From assembly GCA_026874595.1 (NCBI GenBank), contig CM049319.1, forward strand, positions 52,586,917-52,650,916: a stretch of 64,000 nucleotides of DNA, given 5' to 3'. Source of the DNA: Sipunculus nudus (lineage: Eukaryota > Annelida > Sipuncula > Golfingiida > Sipunculidae). Of the stretch, positions 46,729-58,436 are shown one piece after another. Every line of letters starts with the position of its first letter. Within the stretch, counting starts at the first letter, position 1. Made by a program: the position numbers and the translations under genes. Below the pieces are notes generated by a model. That model did not search any database. It was not told the origin of the DNA and worked only from the letters and a program-made list of their open reading frames with translations.

Positions 46729-48276
46729 ACAGGCCTAATGTGAAACGGTGCAATAAGATTACACCAGGTATAATGCTTAAATGCTGGACCATTAAATTTC
46801 AAGAACATGTGTAACATGTATATGAACAATGCAAGTACTAAACACTTAGAACAAGGAACAATTAAACAAACATCACTGCTGAAATTCTAGCATGGGTGCA
46901 CACAACACAAAAACTAGAATATGGGTATTCAACAAGCGACCTCTTGTATCAGCCAGTTGGACAGATGAAGTGAGGCATGGATTGAGTGACAAGGGGAAAT
47001 AGAGTGAGGTGTGTTGCATAAAAGCCTGGATGTCTGCAGCCGAAATGTGTATGTCAGTTGTGCCACCTACCACAAAATCCAGAAAGCTGTCACAGACATA
47101 TAAACATGCAAAGTTTTAGGCAGTTATGTCAAACCACTGCCGAGATATGAGTGATTTTATCCCATGGCAAACAAACAGACGGACACTGTGCAAAAATGAT
47201 TGCATGTGGCGCCATCAACATGCTAAATTTTTGCCAAATTGGTCAAATGGTTCTAGTGATATGAGCTTGGGTGTATAAGCTATCCAAGATATATAAACCT
47301 GCAAAGTTTTAGGCAGATATGTTAAACAACTGCCAAGATATGAGTGATTTTATCCCACAGCAAACAAACAGACGGACACAGTGCAAAAATGATTGCATGT
47401 GGCGCCACCAACATGTTAAATTTTTGCCAAATTGGTCAAATGGTTCCAGAGATATGAGGTTGGATGTATAAGCTATCCAAGATGTATTTACCTGCAAAAT
47501 TTTAGGCAGATATGTCAAAACACTGCAGAGATTCGAGTGATTTTATCCCATGGCAAACAAACAGACGGACACTGTGCAAAAATATTTGCATGTGGCGCCA
47601 CCAACATGCAAACATGTGGTGCCACCAACATGCAAAATTTTTGCCAAATCGGTCAAATGGTTCCAGAGATATGAGCTTGGATGTCTGCAGTGTAAATTTG
47701 AATGTAGATTGTGCCACCTGCCATAAAAAGCAAGAAAGCTATCCAGGATGAATACATATGCAAAATTTCAGGTGGATAAGTCTATTCACTGCAGAGATAG
47801 GAGTGATTTTATAACAAGGCAGATGAACAGATGGATGCTGTGCAAAAATAGTTGCAGGTGGCGCCACTAGTTTTGCATATGATAAAGAGTTATAGGAGAT
47901 CTATATACAGGCAAAATTTTGGCCCAACTGGTCAAACGGTTCCTGAGATATGAGCTTGGATGTCTAAAAATCAAGAAAGCTGTCCAAGAAGTATACACAT
48001 GCAAAATTTCAGGTCGATAAGTCCAACCAATGCAGAGATATGAGTGTTTTTTTCCAAAAGCAGCTGAACAGATGGACGCTGTGCAAAAATCTAAGAAAAT
48101 GCAGTTAGAAAAAATAAACAAATGATGACTGATGACTGATTATTTGCAAAGAATTTGGTGATGCTAGCTCCTGCCATTTTTGAGATAGTTATGGTTAACT
48201 AGAGACAATGCAGGACACACTGACACATGATGGACAATGCAGCAAAATTGCATAAGCTCACAGGTTCGCTAAAATC
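46729..48276 (-). mobile_element. Family 4 element, copy C, with nested family 2
   Basis: The minus-strand 3' end is AGGCCTGTAGGCCTTG then TTG (reverse of about 46728-46744). The 5' end is TTTTAGCGAACCTGTGAGC (reverse of about 48257-48275). Its middle is replaced by a family 2 element. The 3' subterminal repeat is degraded. Confidence 0.55.
46914..48090 (-). mobile_element. Family 2 element, copy 2f, nested in family 4 copy C
   Basis: The minus-strand 3' end is ATATTCTAG then TTTTT (reverse of 46910-46922). Units repeat the words GGTGGCGCCAC and GATATGAGTGATTTTATCCC. Confidence 0.6.
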
Positions 48277-49172
48277 TGATAATTTTTTAGATGACAAATC
48301 TTTTGCAAAAGAATTGGTGATGCTAGCTACTGCCTTTTTTGAGACAGTTATGACGCACGACGAAAGACGGACAACGCCACACCATTGCATAAGCTCAAAG
48401 ATTTGCTAAAAATGCAAACCAAGTTTTTTCAAACAGCTGAAATAAATAGTTCCAATAATCTGGGAAATCTGCATCTAGACATTGTCTAGACACCTGTCAG
48501 AGCCAGGTCAGTTGCCATGGTGATGTCTAGACCCCACCTGGTTGTACTGAGTGACCTCTTGACTTGGCTGCTGAAACTCAGCATGTTGTCAAATCTGTTT
48601 TCAAACACAGAAAGCCTTTTTTCAATTGGCTACAATGCTTTTTTAAAGCTGTATTTACCCAATCTATTCTTATAAAACTGGTAGAACCCTACCATAGAAT
48701 AATTCTTGTAAAGTTTAAACCAATCAGCTTAACAGTTTCATCATAAATCAGTGTATAAGCTAGAAGAGTTTAAAATTACATTTTTGCTTGTAAAAAATAA
48801 ATCAATGTAGGTGGTGCCACCAAAACCTCAATTTCAGATATGACATATGTGATAAACATTGTTATAAAATTTGGTGATTGTAGCTCTAGCCAGTTCTGAG
48901 ATTTTAATTTTAGTGTGCTTTTTTGGACTGATGACTAAGTTCAACCTCCTGTAACTTGGCAAAAAATCTCCGAACTGGAACCATTTGAACAAACTTGAGA
49001 GAGATTGTTCCAGGGATCATTTCTGTGAAATATTGGACAATTTGGCTGGACAGTTTCAGCGAAGATTTTTAAAGCTTTTTTATCTTTTTCCCTATAATAT
49101 CTAAGAAAATGCATATAGAAAAAAAAAAACCAATATCCGATATGGTTTTTCAGATGACTGATTATTTGCAAA
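48277..49172 (-). mobile_element. Family 4 element, copy D (interrupted)
   Basis: It matches 6240-6760 of copy A in inverse orientation (for example ATTGGACAATTTGGCTGG). It is cut at 49172 by a family 3 element placed between GCAA and the expected continuation. Confidence 0.55.
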
Positions 49173-50485
49173 CTAGATGTGTCGGAATGACACAAATGCC
49201 CCTGCCTGGGGCAAATTAGAAACATTTGTTAAATTTTGTAAACTGTTTTAAGTTCAGGAGGTGTCGTATGGTCAAAAGTAGGTCAACAAGGGCAAAATGC
49301 TTACTCAATCTGTAACGGGACATTATCAAGCAACACACTAAAAATCAGGCCAGTATCTGCGGACATGAAAAAGTCCATACATGTGCATTTTTCATAAAAA
49401 TTTCTGTCTTTCAAGAAATTTTCTATGTTCAGGATCTGTCATATGGTCAAATAGGTCAACTGGGACTAAAGGCGAACTTGATCTGTAAGTGGTCATTATG
49501 CGCCCATAGACCAAATATTAGGCCAGTATTTGAAAGCATTGCATTGCGAAACTAGAATATTAGCAAAAGCTGATAATCAGTTAAAAATATAAATTGGAGA
49601 GGTATGTACCATGTTTCATAACAATCTACCAAATTGTTCCTGAGATATAAGCTTCTGAGTGTTTTTGTATAATCAGCTCTTAAACAAAGAAAAATAAGTC
49701 AAGGTCACCTATCTTTGCACTTGGCCAAGATTTTGTTGATAAACATCTTCACTGATGAAATAAAATTCCAACGGTGAATCGTTTTAGAGATATCCCACTC
49801 ACAAGGTAAAAGTTAACAGACGTAGGACGAACAGACTCCGAAGGGACAGACACACGGACAGCTTGGGTGACGACAATAGCCCATTAGCCTATGAGCTGAG
49901 GGCTAAAAACGGCTGTACATGTACATTTGTCATGAAAATTTATATTTTTCATGAAATGAGCCGTAAAACAATCAAAAGTAGGTCAACGGGGACCAAATGT
50001 GAACTCGATCTGTTACTAGTCATTATCTGGCCACAAATAAAAAATCAGGGTGGTATCTGCAGGCATTGCGGAAAAAAAGTCCGTACATTTGAATTTGTTA
50101 TGAAAATTTCTATTTTTCATGAAACTTTCTATGTTCAGGAGCAGTCAATGGTCAAAAGTAGGTCAACTAGGACAAAACAAGAACTCGATCTGTAACTGGT
50201 CATTATCTGCCCACACACCAAAAATCAGGCCCGTATCTGGAGGCATTGCAAAAAAAAAGTCCGTACATGTGCACTTGTCATGAAAATATATATTATTATG
50301 AAATTTTCTATGTTAGGGCACGGTCAAACAGTCTAAAGTAGGTTAACTGGGGCAAAACGTGAACTTGATCTGTAACTGGTCATTATCTGCCCACACACCA
50401 AAAATCAGGCCAATATCTGCACGCATTGCAAAAAAAAGTCTGTACATATGTTATGTCATGAAAATTTCTATTTTTCTATTGGTTT
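49173..50485 (-). mobile_element. Family 3 Helentron-like element, copy 3a, interrupted
   Basis: The minus-strand 3' end holds GGCAGGGGCAT, hairpin GTGTCATTCCGACAC and CTAG followed by TTTG. It has about 181-bp tandem units (ATCTGTAACTGGTCATTATC). A family 5 element is inserted at 49552, and the left unit is lost at 50485 where family 2 begins. Confidence 0.65.
49552..49909 (-). mobile_element. Family 5 Helentron-like element inside family 3 copy 3a
   Basis: On the minus strand it starts TTTTTAGCCCTCAGCTCAT, then a tract with GTCCGTGTGTCTGTCC. It ends with the palindrome CTGATTATCAG, TTTGCTAATATT and CTAG then TT. The surrounding family 3 unit is cut between GCATTGCGAA and AAACGGCTGTACATG, a site that other copies of the unit show as an A-run. 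The length is about 358 bp. Confidence 0.6.
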
Positions 50486-50860
50486 GATGTATCCTCCTGA
50501 AATTTTGCATGTGTATAGATCTCACATTGCTCTTTATCATATGCATAACTGGTGGCGCCACCTGCAACCATTTTTGCACAGCGTCCACCTGTTTGTCTGC
50601 CGTGGGGTAAAATCACTCATGTCTTGGCAGTGGTTTGACTTATCTGTCTAAAATTTTGCCATTGTATCCAACATGAATAACTTTCTGGATTTTTGGAAGT
50701 TGGCGCCACCTACATAACACATTTCGGCTGCAGACATCCATGCTAATATGCAACACACCTCTCTCTTTTTCCCTTGCCATTCAATCCATGCCTCACTTTA
50801 CCCGTCCCACTCTGGTTTCAACAGATACACATAGTCACTTGTCGACTACCTGTATTCTAG
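50486..50860 (+). mobile_element. Family 2 element, copy 2g (3' part)
   Basis: It has one palindrome pair and the 3' hairpin TAGTCACTTGTCGACTA, ending CTAG then TTTA. Confidence 0.55.
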
Positions 50861-51568
50861 TTTATTCATATAATAAAGGTTTACTTTGTGTAGGTTTTTA
50901 ATAATGAAAGATCACAAAAAAGGATCCCATGCAAAACAATGAAAAAGTGAAAATCACAAAGTTTAAACCCCATCAATATGAAGTCAATCCCAGTATTAAC
51001 TAGGGATGAAGGACAGATATAATAGGGAATCATCTAAGAGCCAAAATTAACAGATATAGGCAATGTGTGAACAGATTATATCACATTTTACCACTCAGGT
51101 GTTTCAAAGACTACTAGATATTGCCAAATCTTTTAAATTTGTTATTGAAATTTCATGTCACATGCTCTGAACCTATTTATAATATGACTTAAGTATCAAA
51201 ACCTTCAACAAGGAAGCTTTGCTTTCTTCTGTGTTTGTTTGTTGGTCTGTTTGTCTGTTAGCTGAATTAAGCCAAGATTTTCACTTGCCTTATTTGCAGA
51301 AAATTTTGGTAAAAGTGCAGTATATGAGACCTCACCTCATGGCACTGTAAGGGTTTTTTTCGCATATATTTCACATAGGGAAAGGCATGGCTGTTACCAC
51401 TGTCCCCAGGCGGCGTACCTGTACTTGTGTTACCTCTATGAGTGTCTTATATCAATTATTATCCTCTGTATGGGGACAGGACAGTATATTTTTGTTTCCT
51501 TTTTACTTATCTGAGTATGACATGGGTAAGTTTTCAGGCCGCAAAAATTATTCCACGGCCTGAAAATT
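50861..51568 (-). other. TCTN intron, no gene or element end seen
   Basis: Short TTTG/TCTG repeats lie near 51230-51260. Otherwise unremarkable. Confidence 0.4.
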
Positions 51569-52084
51569 ATTTGTGTTGCAACTGGTGGCCATTTTGCCTG
51601 GTCCCCCATATGTTATAAACACACTGGTAAAAACTAGATGTGTTGGAACAACACAAATGCCCCCGCCTGGGGCAAATTAGAAACATTTGTAAAATTTTGA
51701 CAATTTTTTTTAAGTTCAGGAGGTGTCATATAGTCAAAAGTCGGTCAACAAGGGCAAAATGCAAACTCGATCTGTTACGGGTCATTATCAAGCAACACAC
51801 CAAAAATCAGGCCAGTATCTGCAGGCATTGTGAAAAAAAATCATACATGTGCATTTTCCATAAAAATTTCTGTCTTTCAAGAAATTTTCTATGTTTAGGA
51901 GCCATAAAAAAAAATCAAAAGTATGTAAACCGGGACGAAACGCGAACTCGATCTGTAACTGTCATTATCTGCCCACACTTAAAAAATCAAGGTGGTATCA
52001 GCAGGCATTGAGGAAAAAAAGTCCGTACATATCCATTTGTTATGAAAATTTCTATTTTTCATGAAATTTTCTATGTTCAGGAGC
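51569..52084. repeat. Segmental duplicate, left copy (pair with 53030-53545)
   Basis: About 515 bp, including roughly 65 bp of flank outside the family 3 element (AACTGGTGGCCATTTTGCCT), is nearly identical to 53030-53545. Shared flanks mean the block was duplicated as DNA and not inserted twice. Confidence 0.7.
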
Positions 52085-52204
52085 AATCAAATGGTCAAAA
52101 GTAGGTCAACTGGGACAAAACAAGAACTAAATCTGTAACTGGTCATAATCTGCCTACACACACTAAATCAGTCCCGTATCTGCAGGCACCGCAAAAAAAG
52201 TCTT
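51634..52204 (-). mobile_element. Family 3 element, copy 3b (truncated)
   Basis: The minus-strand 3' end carries hairpin TGTGTTGTTCCAACACA and CTAG then TTTTT. Both hairpin arms differ from other copies by paired changes. The interior unit runs into a family 1-like end. Confidence 0.65.
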
Positions 52205-52590
52205 TAAAGGTCTCTAAAATAAAAAAAAAATCATAAAAATCGAAAAATACAGGTGACGCAGGAACTGATGGAACATCTCATGATCAATATGTATGCCAAA
52301 AATCATGATTATAAGTGATGTAGTTAATGAAATATTGAAGTTTTTGTATGAAATTTTTGACTATTCTGGGGGGTACTTTGGGGCCCCATAGCTCGAAGGA
52401 TATGGGTAACAGAGACCTAATTCCAGGTTTCCAAGGAGATTTTTCATGGACCTCTCTGAATGTAAAGTAAGAAGATTCCAGGTCCAGTGGTTACGCTTTG
52501 TGCCCTGTTAACGGACAGATGGCCGGACGGATGACAGACAAAGAGTGATCGCTATAGCTCAGATGACTTACAGTCAGCTGAGCTAAAAAG
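52205..52590 (-). mobile_element. Family 1-like element, 5' end fragment
   Basis: The minus strand starts TTTTTAGCTCAGCTGACTG with the same hairpin (52555-52585) and a GTCTGTCATCCGTCCGGCC tract. The interior matches 63830-64000. Confidence 0.6.
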
Positions 52591-53029
52591 CATTGTAGCC
52601 AATTGAAAAAGGCTTTCTGTATTTGAAAACAGATTTGAAAACATGCTGAGTTTCTGCAGCCAAGTCAAGAGGTCACTCAATACAAACAGGTGGGGTCCAG
52701 ACATCACCATGGAAACTGACCTGGCTCTGGGGGGTGTCTAGACAATGTGTCTAGATGTCTAAACGCTGTCTAGACACAATGTTTAGATGCAGAATTCCCA
52801 GATTATTGGAACTATATCTTTCAACTGTTTGAAAAAACTTGGTTTGCATTTTAAGCGAATCAGGTTTATCATCAGGTCGCATGTGAACTGCTGCGCCCTC
52901 ATTTTTGGTTGACCTCTGACCTTTCCTCGCTGCCCAGCGTCCATTTGTGCTTCTGTTTCCACACATAAACCTGCATATCTCAGGAACTGTTTGACCGATT
53001 GGGCCAACATTTTGCATGGGTATAAACTT
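52591..53029. repeat. Composite block shared with 6700-6900 and 48410-48640
   Basis: It contains CAGAATTCCCAGATTATTGG and a GTCTAGAC-rich palindromic stretch (about 52735-52785), also present inverted near 48480-48530. It runs into a family 2 fragment near 52870. Confidence 0.5.
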
Positions 53030-53094
53030 GTTTGTGTTGCAACTGGTGGCCATTTTGCCTGGCCCCCCATATGTTATAAACACACTGGTAAAAA

Positions 53095-53941
53095 CTAGAT
53101 GTGTCAGAACGACACGAATGCCCCCGCCTGGGGCAAAATAGAAACATTTGTTAAATTTTGAAAAATTTTTTAACTTCAGGAGGTGTCATATAGTCAAAAG
53201 TCGGTCAACAAGGGCAAAATGCAAACTCGATCTGTAACGGGTCATTATCAAGCAACACACCAAAAATCAGGCCAGTATCTGCAGGCATTGTGAAAAAAAA
53301 TCATACATGTGCATTTTCCATAAAAATTTCTGTCTTTCATGAAATTTTCTATGTTAAGGAGCCATAAAAAAAAATCAAAAGTAGGTCAACCGGGACGAAA
53401 CGCGAACTCGATCTGTAACTGTCATTATCTGCCCACACTTAAAAAATCAGGGTGGTATCTGCAGGCATTGAGGAAAAAAAGTCCGTACATATCCATTTGT
53501 TATGAAAATTTCTATTTTTCATGAAATTTTCTATGTTCAGGAGCCGTAAAACGGTCAAAAGAAGGTCAACTGGGACGAAACGCGAACTCGATCTGAAACT
53601 GGTCATTATCTGTCGACACACCAAAAATCAGGCCATTATCAGCAGGCATTGCAAATAAAAAGTCTGTAAATGTGTATTTGTCATGAAAATTTATATTTTT
53701 CATGAAATTTTCTAAGTTTAGGAGCCATAAAACGATCAAAAGTAGGTCAACTGGGACGAAACGCAAACTCGATCTGTAACTGGTCATGATCTGGCCACAC
53801 ACCAAAAATCAGGCCAATATCTGCAGGCATTGCGAAAAAAAAGTCTGTACAACTGTTTGATTTCGGAATGACGGAATGAGGGACATGGACATGATCCCAC
53901 ACGGACATGATGCCACCACTTTGTGGCAGGGGCATAAAAAT
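53095..53941 (-). mobile_element. Family 3 element, copy 3c (complete ends)
   Basis: The minus strand starts with a T-run, ATGCCCCTGCC, hairpin GCCACAAAGTGGTGGC, then GTCATTCCGTC-like words. It has four units of 180-181 bp (CTCGATCTG at 53226, 53407, 53587, 53768). It ends GGCGGGGGCAT, hairpin GTGTCGTTCTGACAC and CTAG. Confidence 0.75.
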
Positions 53942-55160
53942 TGACAGCCTGTGCAATGTGGGATCGTGTCTTATTGGCCAATTTTATGAAAGGTCCGAAG
54001 AATTATCTTTATATAATAGATGTCATAAATCAGAATAGGCCCCCTTAAGTAGAAATAATGGAACAATTTCCACTGTGTAGAGGTGTGTAACATGGTCAAG
54101 GGAAGACTCTGATATGCTCATCTGGATAAAGGCATGGTTGTAGTTGTATTTTTCCCCCCAGGTGCAATACAACTTTCCCCCAAGTTCAGGTACACATTCT
54201 GCTGAGGACCAGTCTAGTTTAGCATCACAACTGAAGGAAAATAAAGGGGCTTTTCTGATATCTGATGTCTATTAATTAAAGGTAATCCCTTGAACCTCGT
54301 AAAAAAATAGGCCAGAAGATGCCAACCTCACTGCAAACAGGCTGTTTGTTTTGTTTATATTCGCATGTTTTTAATGTGGGTGGCCTGCCAAAATACTTAA
54401 AACACATTCAACAAGGACATTCAAAAGCAAGTCAGATGGACCAGAGTTTTGCAAGTGGTGTTTTGCAACTAGTGACCATTCAGCTTCCCCACATATGCAA
54501 CTAACCAACTTTGGGTTACATCATTATTCTTATTATCAACACTGCTTTGTTTATTAACAGCTTGTAGATAAACAAGCACATACATCCAGCACAGTGGCAT
54601 TTTAAGAGCTTTCCCTTAAAGGAGTTCATTGATATGTATGCAGTGTCTGGCAGAAATTACATAAACTCTACAGAGAAGGTAGGTGAATAGCTTACTTTAA
54701 GTAACTAATATTTTTTGCAACATTTAATAATTCTCTCTTTAGGACAGCTCAAGTCAGCCCAATTAACCATTATTGTTGTCATGACTCCACCAGGAGTGTA
54801 TGTTGTTTGTTTGTGATAATGTGTGTTTGCTCACACAATAACTGATGCCACCACGAATGAAATTTCATGTATTTTCAGGACATTTGGGAATGGGACAATG
54901 AAGAATTGCTTAGTTTTGGTGACGATCATGCACATAATCTCAATTGAGGAAAATTATCAAGGAATATTTACTGATGTACAGTCACTTATGCATGAAAAAA
55001 ACTAGAATATGGGCTGAATAAGTAAATGCAAATACAGGTTTGGGAGCATCCCTTAATAGGGACCCCAACATGGTGGAGGCTTGCATTCCTTAAAATGCAA
55101 ATTTCTAAATCAAAATAAATTGCGGTGCTTGACACAGGGGCACTTATAGCTGCTACTTAC
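53942..55160 (-). other. TCTN intron, no gene seen
   Basis: AT-rich, without splice-supported exons. The phases of the exons at 55161 and 45325 join directly, so no missing exon is needed here. Confidence 0.45.
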
Positions 55161-55334
55161 CTGATGTTACAACCGGATCGCATATTTTCACCGAACCTGA
55201 CGGAAACTCGATTATCTGGTTCTGTCTCACACTGACCGAGTGGGGAACTTGTCACCATCGTAAGCCACTGGTTGCGGTTCCCACCTAACTGTATGACCTT
55301 ACTTTGACAGTAAAGGAACACTCTGTATGACAGA
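55161..55334 (-). CDS. TCTN: Tectonic family protein, internal exon (174 bp)
   Basis: Between CTGCTTTCAG and GTAAGTA on the minus strand. It encodes LSYRVFLYCQSKVIQLGGNR, then WLTMVTSSPLGQC and VSVRFGENMRSGCNI, ending two bases into a codon that the exon at 45325-45493 completes. The S-S-P-x-G-x-C block followed by V-x-F-G-x-N-x-x-S-G-C is a tectonic pattern. The exon begins one base into the frame, so at least one more exon lies upstream. I found none between here and 64000, so the N-terminal part is probably outside the window. Confidence 0.84.
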
Positions 55335-55971
55335 CTGAAAGCAGGAAGGCTTGAATATGGCACTTTTATGTCTTTTATCATTCATTCCATGCCAAATCAA
55401 CAACCATATTTGCACGTGTATTAGGAAACATAGTGTAGAAGATGAGAGTCAATTTTAAGGCCAAATTTGGATAAAAATTATTTTTGGCAAATATCCATGA
55501 GGGGGGACACACTAAGAATTAGCATGGCAGGAGTGTCTTCATTACAGGGCACTGACACCTTGCTCATATAAAATTACTTTTTTCTCAATAAAATATAAGT
55601 AATCTGCATAATTTGAGGGAGATCACCTCAAACATTCCCTGCATATTATGGTAGCTTCCGCCTCCACATGTGGCGAAAGGTACATAGGTGATGGCAAATT
55701 ATGTTCCTGTCTAAAGCTTACACTATAAAAATTTTTGTTTTTTTTTCTGGCTTTTCCAACGTAATGTCAGTCACCTCATTTCCAACAAAATAAATAACTT
55801 CAGGGTAAATGAAATCAGTAAGGCTCGAATTTATTCCATTGTGCCAGGGTGGAAGGATAAACATGAAATCAGGTTATGATAAAAAATTGATGCTCCTTTG
55901 GGGGGTCATCCAGCATCACCCTCTTGAACTTTTTTCAAATTTTTCATGCTTATACCCCTGACAGGTATGAA
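55335..55971 (-). other. TCTN intron, no element end seen
   Basis: Ordinary AT-rich sequence up to the family 1 end at 55972. Confidence 0.4.
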
Positions 55972-57436
55972 CAAGGGACCCATGGGTCACGGTGCTCAGC
56001 TGATCGTGATTGGACTACAAATGTATCACCATTGTGATACTATATTTAGTCGACAAACCTTATGAATATCATAGACATGATAGGCTATTATAAAGGAATA
56101 TAATGTAATATGTGAGTAAATGATGTATGAAATAACCTGACTGATGGATTTATATGGAGGAAATATAGTGGTTTATTTTTTATTTATTTGGAAGCTGTTA
56201 AAAATAGGGATATATTTGAGCAAATATGAATGCAATGACAGTACACTAAGCAGTGGTAGAATGATGATAAGGCTATTTGTTGAAGGATCTATAGTGTATG
56301 GAAGTCCGCAAGATTTCAATTTGACAGATATAATGTTATGATTAACTATGCTGAAGAGGGGATTTATGAATTGTGACTGTATGACATTATATCTCTTAGG
56401 TCTTGACAAGGTACATTATATTGATGCCCACCATGTCTACATATTACACAATATTGACATAATTTCTGGCATGTACATAGGTAACAAATAGTTATACAAT
56501 ATATAAAAATATGAATATATCTGATTCATATTGTTCTCCTTTACTGAGGCTGACATTGGGATGGGGTTCGGAGAAGGAAACAGAGTGGGCAGCAAGGAGG
56601 GTTGGATGTAGAGAGAAAAGGAAAGAGAGAGAGAGAGGGACAGAGCATTCAACAGTACTTAAACACCTGGAAGGTTAAAATCTAAAATATTATGAAATGT
56701 AGATAAAGTCTGAGAGAAAGAGGTAATCTAGGCCATGGTTGGTTGATATGATTGAAGAAATTGTTGCAAATAATATTTTAAGATCTGACCATGCATTTCC
56801 ATTGGATACCTTTCTGACAGGCTGTTGACAGTTCAACATTTTACACATTTGTCTAATGAGATCCAATTTTTTTAATAAACTTTTTTTTCTATTTTATGAT
56901 ATGTATACAGTTGCTATAAAGTCCCCACTCCACAGGCGGAAGGACTTGATGGGGGAGGTTATGATGGGAGTTACAACGCCTCTGTCTCTCTGTATATATT
57001 TTCTTCAAATTATTAAATTTTATGCTAAAGCAATAGAACTATTGTTCACAGTGCCAAGGAGCAAGGACTTAGTGGGTTGGGGGAAGGGGATGGTGGGAGT
57101 TACAATACCCTTGCTTTTATGTACAGGATATGAAATTTAATTAATCAGTGCTTACAGGAAAAAAAAAGTTTATTCAGAATTATTAAATATTTAAAACAGG
57201 CAGAAAGCTAGAGAAACAAAGCAAATCATTTTAATTCCCATTCTTCTGAGCCAGGAAATTATGAACAATTTTTACATAAATTCCTTTTATTATAACATCA
57301 TTTTTTTCCAGGTTTGAAAATGTAACTACACATTTAGAGTATAACATGTATATGTGAATATTTCAGTTGATTCACATTTCTTAATTGCATCAACATATAT
57401 ATCTAATAAATCAGGTTTATACTACCTGTCAACAGA

Positions 57437-57552
57437 ATGGGGTGGAGGGAGGAAGGGAGGCATAGGGGAGAGAGAGAGAGAGACAAAGAGGGAGACAAAG
57501 AGAGCTAGACTAGCAGAGAAAGAGAGAAAGGGGAAGAGAGAGAGGAGAAAGG
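57437..57552 (+). repeat. Polypurine tract, about 115 bp
   Basis: Almost uninterrupted G/A with GAGA and GGGAGG words; only a few pyrimidines break it. A shorter GAGA tract lies at 56613-56640. Confidence 0.75.
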
Positions 57553-58436
57553 CTCTCTGGTAATTACTGCCTGACCCAGCCTGACCCAGACACTCACAGA
57601 AGCAGTAGGCAAGGAGTGAAGGTGTTATGTAACAGCCTAGAACACTGTTAACCAATGACTTGATGTAAACATTCAAGACATCCTGCTATAAATATGGGTC
57701 ACTGTGCTTAGCTGAAGTTGACCTTGAAGGTAAAATCTAAAATAATATCAAATGGAGATAAGGTCTAGGAGGAAAAGGTAATATATGCCATGGCTGGTTG
57801 ACATGATTGGTTTGTATTGATAAGTAAGAAATTGTTGCAAATAATATTTTGTGGCCAAACCATGCATTCTCTAATGTCAAAAATGAAGCATGTGAGCAGT
57901 TTGTGAACATAACATGTATATTATTACCATGATCATTGGCTAGCTTTCTGATAAATTATTGACAGTTCAGTAGTTTACACATTTGCTCAATTGGATCTAT
58001 TTTACATAATATATATTATTAAATACATTTTTTTTTTATTTTGTAAAGTGTATACAGTTGAAATATAACTGATGTCCCCAGTCCACTTAATTCAACAATA
58101 CTACAGGATTAAATAGTTCATTCACAATTACATAATATTTAAAAAAAAGGACAGACAGACTGTTAGACAAACAAAGCTGAATATATATTTTAATATTTTA
58201 AAGTTTTTCATCTGCAATATCACACATCTGAATACATAAGCTGCTTTCAAATTTCAGACTTTAATAGCTTGAATCCATACACATACAGCATATGAAAATT
58301 ATTTCAACAATGCTTGAAGGAAAAATTTCATAATGGACAGACAGAGCTGATCACTTTATGTTCCATTCTCCTGAGGCAAGAATATGTTTCAATTAGATCT
58401 AAATTTTTTCTAATCCAATTATTTTTCAAATTAAAA

